Positions 1 to 9,132 are shown, counted from the stretch's first letter. The stretch is DNA of 64,000 bases from Gemmatirosa kalamazoonensis (GCF_000522985.1 NZ_CP007130.1:310001-374000), one strand, 5' to 3'. Numbers and translations are program-made. The notes: generated by a model not told the origin, from the sequence alone.

Positions 1-830
1 GGCAGCGACTGCGTCGCCACCGGCGCGAAGACGAAGCGCAGGCCGTCGGGGAGCGCCGACAGTGGCACCAGCGCGTGCCAGTCGTCGGGGTAGCGGCGGT
101 GCGCGAACGCGACGTTAGGCGGTCGGATCGAGTCGAGGTGCGATGCGAAGCGGCGCGTGGTCGTGTCGATGTCGGCGTCGCCGAGGCCGTGATGTCCGGC
201 GAAGATGCGCTGCCGCGCCGACGATCGCGCGATCGCGTCCGCGTACTCGACGGCGGGACGTCGGTCGTTGTACCAGATCGCCGGGTCCATGGCGATCACA
301 CCCTGGTAGCGTCCGGGCCACGTCGCCGCCGAGTAGAGCGCGAACACGCCGCCCGCGGAGAAGCCCGCGAGGACCGTCGTCGGCAGCGTGCGGTAGCGCG
401 CCCGGACGGCCGGCAGGGCCTCGTCGAAGAGGAAACGCGCGAACGCGTCCGCCCCGCCGCCGGTGGGAAACTCCGCCACCGACGAGCCGGTGGGGGCGGG
501 CAGCATGTCGTGCAGCCGGTCCGCGCCGTTCTCCACGCCGACGACGATCATCGGCGGCACGCCGTCGGCGTTCTCGGCCAGATACGCGGCCTGCGCGATG
601 GCGAGCCGGAACATCGCGCGGTCCTCGGCGTCGAGCACGACGAGCACCGCGTAGCGGTCGCTCCCTCGCTCGTAGGCGTCGGGCACCGCCACGTCGATCG
701 TCCGGCGACCGAGCGCACGCGAGGCGATGCGGATCGGAACCCACGGCTCGACGCGCTCGCGCTGGGCGGCCGCCGGCGACGCGAGCGCGAGTCCGATGAG
801 GAACGACGGCAGGTGAGTGACGCGCGGCAT
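1..830 (-). CDS. Secreted alpha/beta-hydrolase esterase (IroE/enterochelin-esterase-like), 3' end off the left edge
   Basis: The frame is open from an ATG at 830 to the left edge, so the C-terminus is missing. Residues 1 to about 22 form a signal peptide ending in AAAQ. The body resembles the esterase family that includes IroE and other COG2819-type enzymes: a beta strand VLVVLDAEDR, then the nucleophile elbow GFSAGG (Ser about 158), then DPAIWYND. Such enzymes hydrolyse ester bonds of siderophores or other small esters in the periplasm; the substrate here cannot be told. It is co-directional with the AraC gene 41 bp upstream, and the two may share a transcript. One GTTAGGC site (114-120) lies in the coding region. 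Confidence 0.8.
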   Translation of the reverse strand, partial: MPRVTHLPSFLIGLALASPAAAQRERVEPWVPIRIASRALGRRTIDVAVPDAYERGSDRYAVLVVLDAEDRAMFRLAIAQAAYLAENADGVPPMIVVGVENGADRLHDMLPAPTGSSVAEFPTGGGADAFARFLFDEALPAVRARYRTLPTTVLAGFSAGGVFALYSAATWPGRYQGVIAMDPAIWYNDRRPAVEYADAIARSSARQRIFAGHHGLGDADIDTTTRRFASHLDSIRPPNVAFAHRRYPDDWHALVPLSALPDGLRFVFAPVATQSL

Positions 831-870
831 GCGGCAAATGTGCGGCCCGACACGAGCGTCGTCTTGAACG

Positions 871-1695
871 CTAGAAGCGCACGCGTTCGCGGTACCAGCG
901 AGGCGAGCACCCCGTGAGGCGGCGGAAGGTGCGCGTGAAGTGCGCGTGGTCCGAGAAGCCGGCCCGCGCCGCCACGCTCGAGATGGTGCCCTCCCCGCTC
1001 ACGAGCTGGTCGCACGCCCACGCCACGCGCCGCCGGCGGACGAACTCGCCCATCGAGCAGCCGAAGCGTCGGCGGAAGAGCCGCGTGAGGTGCATGGGAT
1101 GCACCCCGGCGATCCGGGCGACGTCCGCGAGCCGCACCGCGCCGGTCAGCCGCCCCGCCAGGTACTCCGCGCACGCGTCCAGCCGGCGGTGCGGCTCGAA
1201 CGTGCCGCGCGCGCGGCGGTCCCGCACGGCGTCGCACAGCAGCGCCACCGCCTCGTCCATGCCGAGCGCGCTCCCGTCGTCGTCCCGATGGAACTCGCGC
1301 CAGACCGCGAACGCGTGCCACTCGACGTCGTCGGTGAGCACGCGCCCCGCGATCCGGCGCGCCGGCGAGACGTCGTCGGTGAGCTCGCGCCATGCGTCGA
1401 GCGCGAGCTCCACGTTCAGCGACGCCGTGCCGCGGGGGCCGACGACGTTCGCGTGCGACTCGTGGTCGCGATGGAATATCACGGCGCCTCGACGGCAGTC
1501 CCGGGTCGCGCCGCCCGCGCGCTCCGCGTACGCGCCGCGCAGCACGTACGAGAAGAACGGTGAGGCGTGCTCGTGATCGGGGAGCCGTGAGTGTGGCTCG
1601 TACACGGCCTCGAACACGTGCAGACCGGCGCGCGTCACCGCACGCTGCACCCGCCGGGCCGCCAGCCCGTCCGTGGTCGCGGGGTCGCCGTCCAT
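871..1695 (-). CDS. AraC-family transcriptional regulator
   Basis: The 274-residue protein has a cupin-like sensor half (about 25-115, with the metal-binding-like stretch LPDHEHASPFFSYVL) and a C-terminal double helix-turn-helix of AraC type from about 170. The second helix pair contains the signature GFSDHAHFTRTFRRLTGCSP, ending near WYRERVRF. Length is normal for the family. It lies directly upstream of the esterase at 1-830 on the same strand and divergent from the gene at 1800, so it may control either. The ATG at 1695 is the only reasonable start. The ligand is unknown. Confidence 0.9.
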   Translation of the reverse strand: MDGDPATTDGLAARRVQRAVTRAGLHVFEAVYEPHSRLPDHEHASPFFSYVLRGAYAERAGGATRDCRRGAVIFHRDHESHANVVGPRGTASLNVELALDAWRELTDDVSPARRIAGRVLTDDVEWHAFAVWREFHRDDDGSALGMDEAVALLCDAVRDRRARGTFEPHRRLDACAEYLAGRLTGAVRLADVARIAGVHPMHLTRLFRRRFGCSMGEFVRRRRVAWACDQLVSGEGTISSVAARAGFSDHAHFTRTFRRLTGCSPRWYRERVRF

Positions 1696-1762
1696 CGGAT
1701 CACGTTACACGGACGGCTCGCGCGGTGCACTCGACCTGCACCGCGTCGCATGTCCGAAACGT

Positions 1763-1795
1763 CCAATCGCGCCGCCGTGCTGCGGCAAAGATTGG
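1763..1795. promoter_or_regulatory. Dyad-symmetric leader before the gene at 1800
   Basis: CCAATC (1763-1768) pairs with GATTGG (1790-1795), and inside it GCCGC (1771-1775) pairs with GCGGC (1782-1786), closing a CGTGCT loop. The structure ends five bases before the ATG at 1800, in the divergent region behind the AraC gene. It may be an operator for that regulator or a hairpin in the mRNA leader. No function is demonstrated. Confidence 0.35.
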
Positions 1796-1799
1796 CGGC

Positions 1800-2936
1800 A
1801 TGACTGACACTCCACTCCGGCGACGCGTCGTCGTCCTCCTCGCCCTGGCGCAGCTCACCGCGCCGCTCGCCGCGCGTCCGTCCGCCGCGCAGCAGCCGTT
1901 CGACAGCGCGACCTGGGACATCCGCGCGGCGGAGTCGCGCATCGAACCCTATCGAGGCCGCGCCGCGCTGCTGCTGCGGGACGGTGCCGCGTGGCTCACG
2001 CGCAGCCGCTTCCTGAACGGCACCATAGAGTTCGACGTCGCGTTCGGCGACGGGCCGGCGTTTCCCGGCGTCGCGTTTCGCGCGGCCAGTCGCACGGACT
2101 ACGAGCTGTTCTACATGCGCGCGGGCTCGAACGGGCGGCCGGACGCCACGCAGTACACGCCGGTGCTGCACGGCCTGTACGGCTGGCAGATCTACACCGG
2201 GCCCGCGTACGACGCCGCGGTCCGCTGGACGTTCGATCGCTGGATGCACGTCAAGCTCGTGGTGGCCGGCACGCGCGCCGAGGTGTTCGTGGACAGCGAC
2301 ACGGCGGTTCAGGTCATCCCGCGGTTGCGTGGTGCCGAGGTCGCGGGCGAGGTGGGGTTCGTGGTGGCGCCGGGGTCCGCGCGTTTCGCGAACGTCGTGG
2401 TCCGAGCGGAGAGCGAGCCGCGCCTCACCGGCACGCCACCCGCCGTGCGCGATTCCACGCCGGCGACGATCGTCCGTTCGTGGCGCGTGTCGCCGCCGTT
2501 CGCCGAGTCGTCGCTCGCCGGCGTCACCGAGCTGGCGGCGGCTCCCGGCGCGGTGCCCGGCAGCGGCTGGTGCGCGCTCGACGTCGAGGAGCGCGGCATC
2601 GCGAACCTCGCGCGACTCGCGGGCGTCGACAGCGGCCGCAACACCGTCGTCGCGGCCGTCACGCTCGACGCCGATCACGCGATGACGGCGCGAGTGCGCT
2701 TCGGCTTCAGCGATCGCGTGCGCGTGTTCCTGAACGGGAGACTGCTCTACGCGGGCAACGCGAGCTTCGCGACTCGCGACCCGGAGTTTCTGGGCACGGT
2801 GGGACTGTTCGACGAGCTGGCGCTGCCGCTCCGGCGCGGCCCGAACGAGCTGTGGCTCGCGGTCAGCGAGACGTTCGGCGGCTGGGCGATCACGGCGGAC
2901 CTGCCCGAGCGACGCGGCATCCGCGTCAGCCCGTGA
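1800..2936 (+). CDS. Secreted LamG/DUF1080-like protein of unknown function
   Basis: The 378-residue product starts with a signal peptide (about 1-30, ending RPSAAQQ). Residues about 50-210 look like a concanavalin-type beta sandwich as in LamG or DUF1080 (3-keto-disaccharide hydrolase) proteins: LNGTIEFDVAFGDGPAFPGV, then FYMRAGSNGRPDATQYTP, then WMHVKLVVAGTRAEVFVDSD. The C-terminal third (RVRVFLNGRLLYAGNASF) resembles the accessory beta domain that follows such sandwiches. No catalytic residues can be named. The ATG at 1800 gives a proper signal peptide. The 3' end overlaps the convergent AraC gene by 11 bp. Confidence 0.75.
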   Translation: MTDTPLRRRVVVLLALAQLTAPLAARPSAAQQPFDSATWDIRAAESRIEPYRGRAALLLRDGAAWLTRSRFLNGTIEFDVAFGDGPAFPGVAFRAASRTDYELFYMRAGSNGRPDATQYTPVLHGLYGWQIYTGPAYDAAVRWTFDRWMHVKLVVAGTRAEVFVDSDTAVQVIPRLRGAEVAGEVGFVVAPGSARFANVVVRAESEPRLTGTPPAVRDSTPATIVRSWRVSPPFAESSLAGVTELAAAPGAVPGSGWCALDVEERGIANLARLAGVDSGRNTVVAAVTLDADHAMTARVRFGFSDRVRVFLNGRLLYAGNASFATRDPEFLGTVGLFDELALPLRRGPNELWLAVSETFGGWAITADLPERRGIRVSP

Positions 2937-3756
2937 CGCTCACGCTCGGCTCGGCTCTGCGCTCGGCGACGAGGCGGCCCGGCGTCGCACCGGCGAGCGC
3001 GCGCAGCTCGCGGATCAGATGCGACTGGTCCGCGTAGCCGTGGCGCGCGGCGAGCGCCGCCCAGGCGGGCGTCGCGGCGCGGTCGGCGTCGCGGAGGAGC
3101 GCGTGGAGCCGCTGCACGCGCGCGAAGCGCCGCGGCGAGATCCCCGTTTCCGCCAGGATCACGCGGCGCAGGTGGCGGTCGGTCACGCCGAGCGGCGCCG
3201 ACAACGCATCGACGCGAAGGTGACCGGCCGACGTGCGCAGCATCTCCATCCCTGCACGGACCAGCGGCGGCGCGGGTGCGCGTGACGCGCGGCGCGCGAC
3301 CGTTGCAGCTGCGGTGCGTGCGCGCAGGAACTCGACGAGGACGCGCAGCGCGTCGCCCGGTGTGCGGGTGCGCGCCAGGCGCTCCTCGAGCGGCGCGCCG
3401 AGAGCAGGGTGCGCGAGCGCGTAAGGATGTTCCGCATCCTCGTGCTCACCGGGCGCCACGCCGAGCAGGCTGCGGCACCACTCGAGCTTGATGCGCACCG
3501 ACGTCATGTGCGATCCGGGCTCCGGCGCGAACATGCGCGCCTGCGCGACCGGGCCGATGAGGATCAGCCGCGACGAGCCCGGGCCGTTGGCGTCGCGCAC
3601 ACCCGTGAAGCACAGGCTCACGGCGGGGTCGGGCACCACGCGGTGCACGGTGGGCCGCACGGGCGCGGTCGCGTGCGTCCACAGCGCTTCGACGGCGAAC
3701 GCCAGGTCGGCGGGTGGGGGCGATTCGCGATAGCCGCCGATCGCATGGTCAGTCAT
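2926..3756 (-). CDS. AraC-family transcriptional regulator
   Basis: The protein has 276 residues from the ATG at 3756; in-frame codons upstream are unlikely to be used because the family begins near MTDHAIGGY. The N-terminal half (VHRVVPDPAVSLCFTG, then LIGPVAQARMFAPEPG) matches the DUF6597-type sensor half common in AraC regulators. The C-terminal half carries the two helix-turn-helix units: LGVTDRHLRRVILAETGISP, then HGYADQSHLIRELRALAGAT. The gene converges on the LamG-like gene and overlaps its last 11 bp. Target genes are not evident; the small genes at 3946 and 4282 are divergent from it. Confidence 0.88.
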   Translation of the reverse strand: MTDHAIGGYRESPPPADLAFAVEALWTHATAPVRPTVHRVVPDPAVSLCFTGVRDANGPGSSRLILIGPVAQARMFAPEPGSHMTSVRIKLEWCRSLLGVAPGEHEDAEHPYALAHPALGAPLEERLARTRTPGDALRVLVEFLRARTAAATVARRASRAPAPPLVRAGMEMLRTSAGHLRVDALSAPLGVTDRHLRRVILAETGISPRRFARVQRLHALLRDADRAATPAWAALAARHGYADQSHLIRELRALAGATPGRLVAERRAEPSVSVTG

Positions 3757-3945
3757 GGCTCGCGGCCTTGCGCGGTGAGAGAAGCGAGATGCCCAACGGG
3801 AAGCTGGCCGCGCGGCATCGCCCGGTGCAAGCTGATCGCATGACACCCTCGCTCCTCACGCTCCTCCAGGCAGCGGCCGGCGACGCGCCTGCGACGCAAG
3901 GGCGCGGTCAGCCCCGAGACCGCGCTCCGGCGCGACGAGATCGGC

Positions 3946-4155
3946 ATGACGAAGGCCGACGAGCGCCGGTTCGAGCGCCTGCTCCGGCAGGGGCTCATCC
4001 GCGAGGGGCCGACGCCGGGCACGTACTACTACGACGCCGCAGGTCAGCGGGCGAAGATGCGGCGGACGCTCCCGCTCCTGCTCGGCCTCGTCGTCGTGCT
4101 CGGCGCCGTCATCGTCGGACTCGCGTGGCGGACTGCCCGACGCGGCGCGCCCTGA
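3946..4155 (+). CDS. Small membrane protein, possibly 5'-truncated by a frameshift
   Basis: From the ATG at 3946 the product has 69 residues: a charged cytosolic part (MTKADERRFERLLRQGL, then GPTPGTYYYDAAG) and one hydrophobic segment of about 22 residues (LPLLLGLVVVLGAVIVGLAW). In the same frame the sequence is open and protein-like upstream (RRKGAVSPETALRRDEIG) back to about 3844. A good ATG at 3840 (MTPSLLTLLQAAAGDA) lies in the next frame. The two parts read well together, which suggests a lost frame between about 3880 and 3900, or a real late start. Function unknown. Confidence 0.5.
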   Translation: MTKADERRFERLLRQGLIREGPTPGTYYYDAAGQRAKMRRTLPLLLGLVVVLGAVIVGLAWRTARRGAP

Positions 4156-4221
4156 CGCGGCGCCGACGCGGGATCTCGCGCGTCGACCGATCACACGTCT
4201 CCCGGCGCGTCGCATCGGCGT

Positions 4222-4239
4222 GTTAATCGACGCCTAATC
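4222..4239. promoter_or_regulatory. 11-bp-phased direct repeat GTTAATC / CCTAATC
   Basis: Two heptamers of the form NYTAATC start at 4222 and 4233, separated by four bases, about 45 bp before the ATG at 4282. The same arrangement occurs upstream of the gene at 40949. Heptameric direct repeats in 11-bp phase are the known type of site for SARP/BTAD regulators. Assignment to such a regulator is inference. Confidence 0.4.
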
Positions 4240-4281
4240 CGTCCGACACGACCCGGTAACTCGGCCACCGTATCATCGATC

Positions 4282-4758
4282 ATGACGACGTTCGCCGCCG
4301 CCATGGCCCAGCGCGAGTCGCGCGTCGTGCGCTTCGTGCGGCGCGCGGCGGTCGTGGCGGGCTGCCTGTACGCGGTCTCGTTCGCGTGGAGCATCTGCCG
4401 TCGGCTGCGGCAGATCCTGCACATCGAGGCGCGCGCGAGCTCGCTCGTGTTGGCGCCGGGATCCGCGGTCGGCTTCGACGTGATCGCATCGGGCGAGGTG
4501 CCGAACCGGATCCGGCTCGAGCTCGTCCAGGGACCGCGGCGTGAGGTGCTCCTGGAGCAGCGCGCGAGGACGAACCGGATCCGAAGCCTCGACCCGCGCG
4601 TCTTCCGGTACACGCCGACCGTTCCGATCACGCCCGCGCTGCTCGCGCGATTCCGTCCGGGACCCGCGACGCTGCGCGCGACGGGCTTCGGCGGGCAGAA
4701 GCTCCTGCACACGCCGGCGCCTCGGATCGACGAGCTGCAGGTTCGGCTGCAGCCCTAG
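4282..4758 (+). CDS. Hypothetical protein with one N-terminal membrane segment
   Basis: I do not recognise this 158-residue protein. It has a positively charged start, one hydrophobic stretch at about 22-40 (AAVVAGCLYAVSFAWSI) that anchors it in the membrane, and a soluble part rich in beta-strand-like segments (SSLVLAPGSAVGFDVIASG, then IRLELVQGPRREVLLEQ). The C-terminus ends PRIDELQVRLQP. The upstream region has the 11-bp-phased TAATC repeats. Downstream, 154 bp separate it from the ankyrin gene on the same strand. Confidence 0.6.
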   Translation: MTTFAAAMAQRESRVVRFVRRAAVVAGCLYAVSFAWSICRRLRQILHIEARASSLVLAPGSAVGFDVIASGEVPNRIRLELVQGPRREVLLEQRARTNRIRSLDPRVFRYTPTVPITPALLARFRPGPATLRATGFGGQKLLHTPAPRIDELQVRLQP

Positions 4759-4912
4759 GTTGCGCCACGGTCCGGCGCCGGCCACACTTCCCGCCGGCGC
4801 GCAGGGCGCCTCCGGTCCGCGGAAAGGGTCTCCCGCCTGCTGCGTGTCGTGCCGTGCGCGCCTACGACCTCCTCGCCCCGCCGTGCGGACCCGGGCATCA
4901 GGGAGATCGTAC

Positions 4913-6565
4913 ATGTCCGACCAGCCCTCCCCGCCCGCCGAAGGCGCCCGCTCCGCGCTCGACGCCGTTCGCCGCGAGGCGAAGCGCCTCCTCCGCCAGG
5001 CCCGCGCCGGCGACGCGCCGGTCCTCGCCGCGCTCCGCGCGCTGCTTCCGCGCCTCGCCGCGCTCGACGACGCGGGCGTGCGAACCGCGATCCGGCTCGC
5101 CGACGTCCAGCACGCGGTCGCGCGGCAACACGGCCACGACAACTGGGCGGCGCTGAAGGCCGCCTACGAGCGGCTCGACCCGCTGCACGTCCACGCGGCG
5201 CGCTTCCTCGAGGCCGTGCGCGGCGACGACACGGCGCGCGCGCTGGCCGTGCTCGAGACGCACCCGGCGATCGCGCACCACGACCTGGCGTGCGCCTGCG
5301 CCGCGGGCGACGTCGCGGCGGTCGAGGCGCGGCTCGCCGCCGATCCGTCGGCGGCGGCGCGCCCCGCACCGCCCGACGAGCCGCCGCCGCTCGTCTACGC
5401 CGCGCTCTCCGACGTGAAGCGCGCCCGCGGCGTGACCGAGGCCGAACAGGTGCGGCTCGTGCGCCTGCTCCTCGACGCCGGCGCGAGCCCGAACACCAGC
5501 GTGCCGCTGCCCGACGGGCCCGATCGGCTTCCCGTGCTCTACTACCCGTGCCTCGCCGGCAACGTCGCGGTCGCGCGGCTGCTGCTCGAGCGCGGCGCCG
5601 CGCCCACCGACGGGGAGAGCCTGTACCACGCCGCGCAGCACGACCGTCGCGAGATCCTCGAGCTGCTGCTCGCCCACGGCGCGGACCCGAGCCGCGGCCC
5701 CGTGGAGGGCGCGACCACGCCGCTCTACTTCCTCGCGTCGCACCGGGCGTCGAACCCGATCGGCGCGGCGGCGATGCGCGGCATGGCGTGGCTGCTCGCG
5801 CACGGCGCGGACCCGAACGTGCCGCTCGGCCGCGTGAGCGACGGGCAGACGCGCGCGCAGCTCGGCGAGACGCCGCTGCACCGCGTCGCGGCGGGCGGCC
5901 ACGGCGCGGCCGCGATCGAGTCGCTGCTCGCGCACGGCGCGCGGGTGGACGCCGCGCGCACCGACGGCGCGACACCGTACGTGCTCGCGATACGCGCCGG
6001 GAACCGCGCGGCGGCCGACGCGCTCGCCGCCGCCGGGGCCGACGTGGCGCGTCTCGCACCCGTGGACCGGCTGCTCGACGCCTGCCTAACGGGCGACGCG
6101 GCGGGCGCGCACGCTCTCGTCGCGTCGCACCCCGGGCTCGTCGCCGCGCTCGACGAGGAGGCCGCGCGGGCGATCCACGTCGCGCTGGACGACGACCACC
6201 CGGAGGCGGTGGCGATCATGCTGTCGCTCGGCTGGCCGCTGGGCGTGGAGAGCGAGTGGGGCGGCACCGCGCTGCACTGGGCGGCGTGGCACGGGCGCGT
6301 CGCCCTCGTGCGGCAGCTGCTCGCCCACGGCGCGCCGGTGAACGCGCGCGACTCGCGCTACGGCAGCTCGCCGATCGCGTGGGCGGCGCACGGCTCGCGC
6401 TTCAGCCCGCGCGCCAACGACGACGACTACCCGGCCATCGTGCACCTGCTCCTCGACGCGGGCGCGACGCGCGCCGAGGCGTACAACCGGTGGCATGAGC
6501 CGCCCGAGCGCCTGGCGCGGCCGTCGGTCGTGCACGCCCTGCGCGCGCGGGGGTTCGCGCCGTGA
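4913..6565 (+). CDS. Ankyrin-repeat protein
   Basis: The 550-residue protein begins with a Gemmatimonadota-type leader (MSDQPSPPAEGARSALDAVR) with helical segments and a GHDNWAALKAAYERLD block at about 75-90, as in other bacterial ankyrin proteins with an N-terminal helical domain. It then carries many ankyrin units, recognisable by VRLLLDAGASPN, ARLLLERGAAP, LELLLAHGADPS, AWLLAHGADPN, ESLLAHGARVDA, RQLLAHGAPVNA and HLLLDAGA. There is no signal peptide, so it is cytosolic and probably binds another protein. A GGGAG ribosome-binding site precedes the ATG at 4913. The partner is unknown. Confidence 0.85.
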   Translation: MSDQPSPPAEGARSALDAVRREAKRLLRQARAGDAPVLAALRALLPRLAALDDAGVRTAIRLADVQHAVARQHGHDNWAALKAAYERLDPLHVHAARFLEAVRGDDTARALAVLETHPAIAHHDLACACAAGDVAAVEARLAADPSAAARPAPPDEPPPLVYAALSDVKRARGVTEAEQVRLVRLLLDAGASPNTSVPLPDGPDRLPVLYYPCLAGNVAVARLLLERGAAPTDGESLYHAAQHDRREILELLLAHGADPSRGPVEGATTPLYFLASHRASNPIGAAAMRGMAWLLAHGADPNVPLGRVSDGQTRAQLGETPLHRVAAGGHGAAAIESLLAHGARVDAARTDGATPYVLAIRAGNRAAADALAAAGADVARLAPVDRLLDACLTGDAAGAHALVASHPGLVAALDEEAARAIHVALDDDHPEAVAIMLSLGWPLGVESEWGGTALHWAAWHGRVALVRQLLAHGAPVNARDSRYGSSPIAWAAHGSRFSPRANDDDYPAIVHLLLDAGATRAEAYNRWHEPPERLARPSVVHALRARGFAP

Positions 6566-6602
6566 CGTGATGCCTAACGACAGCCCCGGACGAGACGGCG
6601 CG

Positions 6603-6631
6603 GTCAAACCCTGGCCGCGCCGCCCCTGTCC
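6603..6631 (+). promoter_or_regulatory. Bipartite element GTCAAACCCTG ... CTGTCC upstream of a permease gene
   Basis: GTCAAACCCTG (6603-6613) and CTGTCC (6626-6631) start 23 bp apart. The same two blocks at the same distance occur at 47078-47106 before another permease gene of this window. The spacing resembles -35 and -10 elements of an extracytoplasmic-function sigma factor, but the element lies only 37 bp from the ATG at 6640. Its role as a promoter is inference. Confidence 0.4.
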
Positions 6632-6639
6632 AAGCCCGC

Positions 6640-9132
6640 ATGCCAAACCTCCGCCTCGCCTTCCGCACGCTGCGCCGGACGCCGTTCGTCACCGCCGTCG
6701 CCGTGCTCTCGCTCGCCCTCGGCATCGGGGCCAACGCGGCCATCTTCTCGCTCGTGCGCGAGCTGCTGCTCGCGCCGCTGCCGGTGCCGCACCCCGAGCA
6801 GCTCGTCATCTTCGGCGGCAACACGCCGACGCCCGGCTCGCACCAGACGACGCTCGCCGGGGGCGACAGCAAGTGGATCTTCAGCTACGCCATGTTCCGC
6901 GACCTCGAGGCCCAGCCGGGGCCGTTCAGCGGCGTGGCGGGGCATCAGGACTTCAACGCGAACCTCGCGGCACGCGGCAACGTCGTGAACGCGCGGGCCG
7001 AGTTCGTGTCGGGCTCGTACTTCGGCGTGCTCGGCGTGAAGCCCGCGATCGGCCGGCTGCTCGGCCGCGACGACGACCGCGTGATCGGCGCCAACGCGGT
7101 CGCGGTGCTGAGCCACGACTACTGGCAGAGCCAGCTCGGCGGCGACCCGTCGGTCGTCGGTACGACGATGACGGTGAACGGCCAGTCGATGCGCATCATC
7201 GGCGTCACCGAGGCGGGGTTCCAGGGCACGACGCTCGGCAACCGGCCGGCGCTCTTCGTGCCCATCACGATGCGCGGCGTGCTCGACGCGGGCTACACCG
7301 GCTACGAGCAGCGCCGCCAGTACTGGATCTACGTCTTCGCGCGGCTCCGTCCCGGCGTCACGCTCGAGCAGGCGGCGGCGCGCGAGAACGTGGTCTATCA
7401 TCGCATCATCAACCAGGTCGAGGCGCCGCTCCAGCGGGGCGTGAGCGAGGCGACGCTGGCGCGCTTCAAGGCCAAGTCGCTCGATCTCTTCGACGGACGG
7501 CGCGGCTCGAGCGACCTGCACGACGAGACACGGACGCCGCTCGTCCTCCTGTTCGGCATCACGATGCTCGTGCTCGCGATCGCGTGCGCCAACATCGCGA
7601 ACCTGCTGCTCGCCCGCTCGGCCAACCGCGCCACGGAGATGTCCGTGCGGCTCTCGTTAGGCGCGTCGCGCACGCACCTGCTCGCGCAGTTGCTCGCCGA
7701 GTCGGTGCTCCTCGCGTCGCTCGGCGGCCTGACGGGGTTGGGCGTCGCGTGGGCCACGCTGCACGGCATCGTCGCGCTGCTGCCGCAGGAGGTCTCGTCG
7801 ACGCTCGCGTTCGCGGTCGACCCGAGCGCGATCGGGTTCGCCGCCGCGCTGTCGATGACGACCGGGCTGCTGTTCGGGCTCTTCCCCGCCCTGCACGGCA
7901 CGCGCTCGGAGCTCGTGACGGCGCTGCGCAGCGGGTCCAACAAGACCACGGCGGCGCGCGGCGCGGCCCGCTTCCGCACCTCGCTCGGCACGGCGCAGTT
8001 CGCGCTGTCGATGGCGCTGCTCGTGTCGGCGGGGCTGTTCATCCGGAGCCTCGACAACGTCGGCCGCGTGCGCCTCGGCATCGACGTCGACGAGCTGGTG
8101 ACGTTCCGCCTGGCCCCGGTGCTGAACGGCTACTCCGGCGCGGAGTCGCAGGCGCTGTTCGCGCGCGTGGCGCGCGAGGTCGGCGCGATCCCCGGCGTGC
8201 GCGGCGTGACGGCGGCGCGCGTGCCGCTCATCGGCGGCAACAACTGGGACAACGACATGAACGTGCAGGGATTCCCGCACGGGCCCGACACCGACACGGA
8301 CGCGTACTTCAACGCGGTGGGCCCGGACTTCTTCCGCGCGACGGGCCAGCCGCTGGTCGCGGGGCGCGAGCTCACCGCGTCCGACGCGCTCGGCGCGCCG
8401 CGCGTCGCGGTCGTCAACGAGGCGTTCGTGAAGAAGTTCCGGCTCGGCGACGGCGCGGTGGGGCGCATGGTCGGCGAGGGGGACAGCCTCACGCACGTGA
8501 TCGTCGGCGTCGTGAAGAACGCGAAGTACAGCGGCGTGAAGCAGGAGGACCGCCCCGTGTACTTCCTGCCGTACGCGCAGGACACGACGGTCGGCTCGCT
8601 CAGCTTCTACGTGCGCAGCACCGTGCCCGCGCGCACGCTGCTGCCGGAGATCCGCGGCACGCTCGCGCGCATCGACCGCACGCTCCCGGTCACGTCGCTC
8701 AAGACCATGCCGCAGCAGATCCGCGAGAACGTCTACCTCGACCGGCTGATCACGACGCTCTCCGCCGGGTTCGCGGCGCTCGCCACGCTGCTCGCCGCGG
8801 TCGGCCTGTACGGCGTCCTCGCGTACTCGGTGGCGCAGCGCACGCGCGAGATCGGCGTGCGCATGGCGTTAGGCGCGAGCGCACGCAGCATCGTCGCGAT
8901 GGTGCTGCGCAGCGTCGGCACCATGGCGGTCGTCGGTGCGGCCGTGGGCATCGCCGCGGCGTACGGCATCGGGCGTGGCGCGGAGTCGCTGCTGTTCGGC
9001 GTGCGCGGCAGCGACCCGCTGGTGGTGATCGCCGCGGTCGTCGCGCTGTCGCTCGTGTCGCTCGCCGCGTCGTCGATTCCCGCGTGGCGTGCCGCGCGCG
9101 TGGACCCGACGCGCGCGCTCCGGTACGAGTAG
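6640..9132 (+). CDS. MacB/FtsX-type duplicated ABC permease (ADOP family)
   Basis: The 830-residue protein has the layout of the acidobacterial duplicated orphan permeases: an N-terminal helix (AVLSLALGIGANAAIFSLV), a periplasmic MacB-like core, three helices around residues 300-430 (FGITMLVLAIACANIANLLL), then a second helix (TAQFALSMALLVSAGLFIRSL), a second periplasmic core and three final helices ending with the FtsX motif TREIGVRMALGASARSIV and ARVDPTRALRYE. It would act in the inner membrane in efflux or envelope transport, but no ATPase gene is adjacent. The PadR-associated prefix found in some relatives is absent. Two GTTAGGC sites encode SLG and ALG. Confidence 0.9.
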   Translation: MPNLRLAFRTLRRTPFVTAVAVLSLALGIGANAAIFSLVRELLLAPLPVPHPEQLVIFGGNTPTPGSHQTTLAGGDSKWIFSYAMFRDLEAQPGPFSGVAGHQDFNANLAARGNVVNARAEFVSGSYFGVLGVKPAIGRLLGRDDDRVIGANAVAVLSHDYWQSQLGGDPSVVGTTMTVNGQSMRIIGVTEAGFQGTTLGNRPALFVPITMRGVLDAGYTGYEQRRQYWIYVFARLRPGVTLEQAAARENVVYHRIINQVEAPLQRGVSEATLARFKAKSLDLFDGRRGSSDLHDETRTPLVLLFGITMLVLAIACANIANLLLARSANRATEMSVRLSLGASRTHLLAQLLAESVLLASLGGLTGLGVAWATLHGIVALLPQEVSSTLAFAVDPSAIGFAAALSMTTGLLFGLFPALHGTRSELVTALRSGSNKTTAARGAARFRTSLGTAQFALSMALLVSAGLFIRSLDNVGRVRLGIDVDELVTFRLAPVLNGYSGAESQALFARVAREVGAIPGVRGVTAARVPLIGGNNWDNDMNVQGFPHGPDTDTDAYFNAVGPDFFRATGQPLVAGRELTASDALGAPRVAVVNEAFVKKFRLGDGAVGRMVGEGDSLTHVIVGVVKNAKYSGVKQEDRPVYFLPYAQDTTVGSLSFYVRSTVPARTLLPEIRGTLARIDRTLPVTSLKTMPQQIRENVYLDRLITTLSAGFAALATLLAAVGLYGVLAYSVAQRTREIGVRMALGASARSIVAMVLRSVGTMAVVGAAVGIAAAYGIGRGAESLLFGVRGSDPLVVIAAVVALSLVSLAASSIPAWRAARVDPTRALRYE

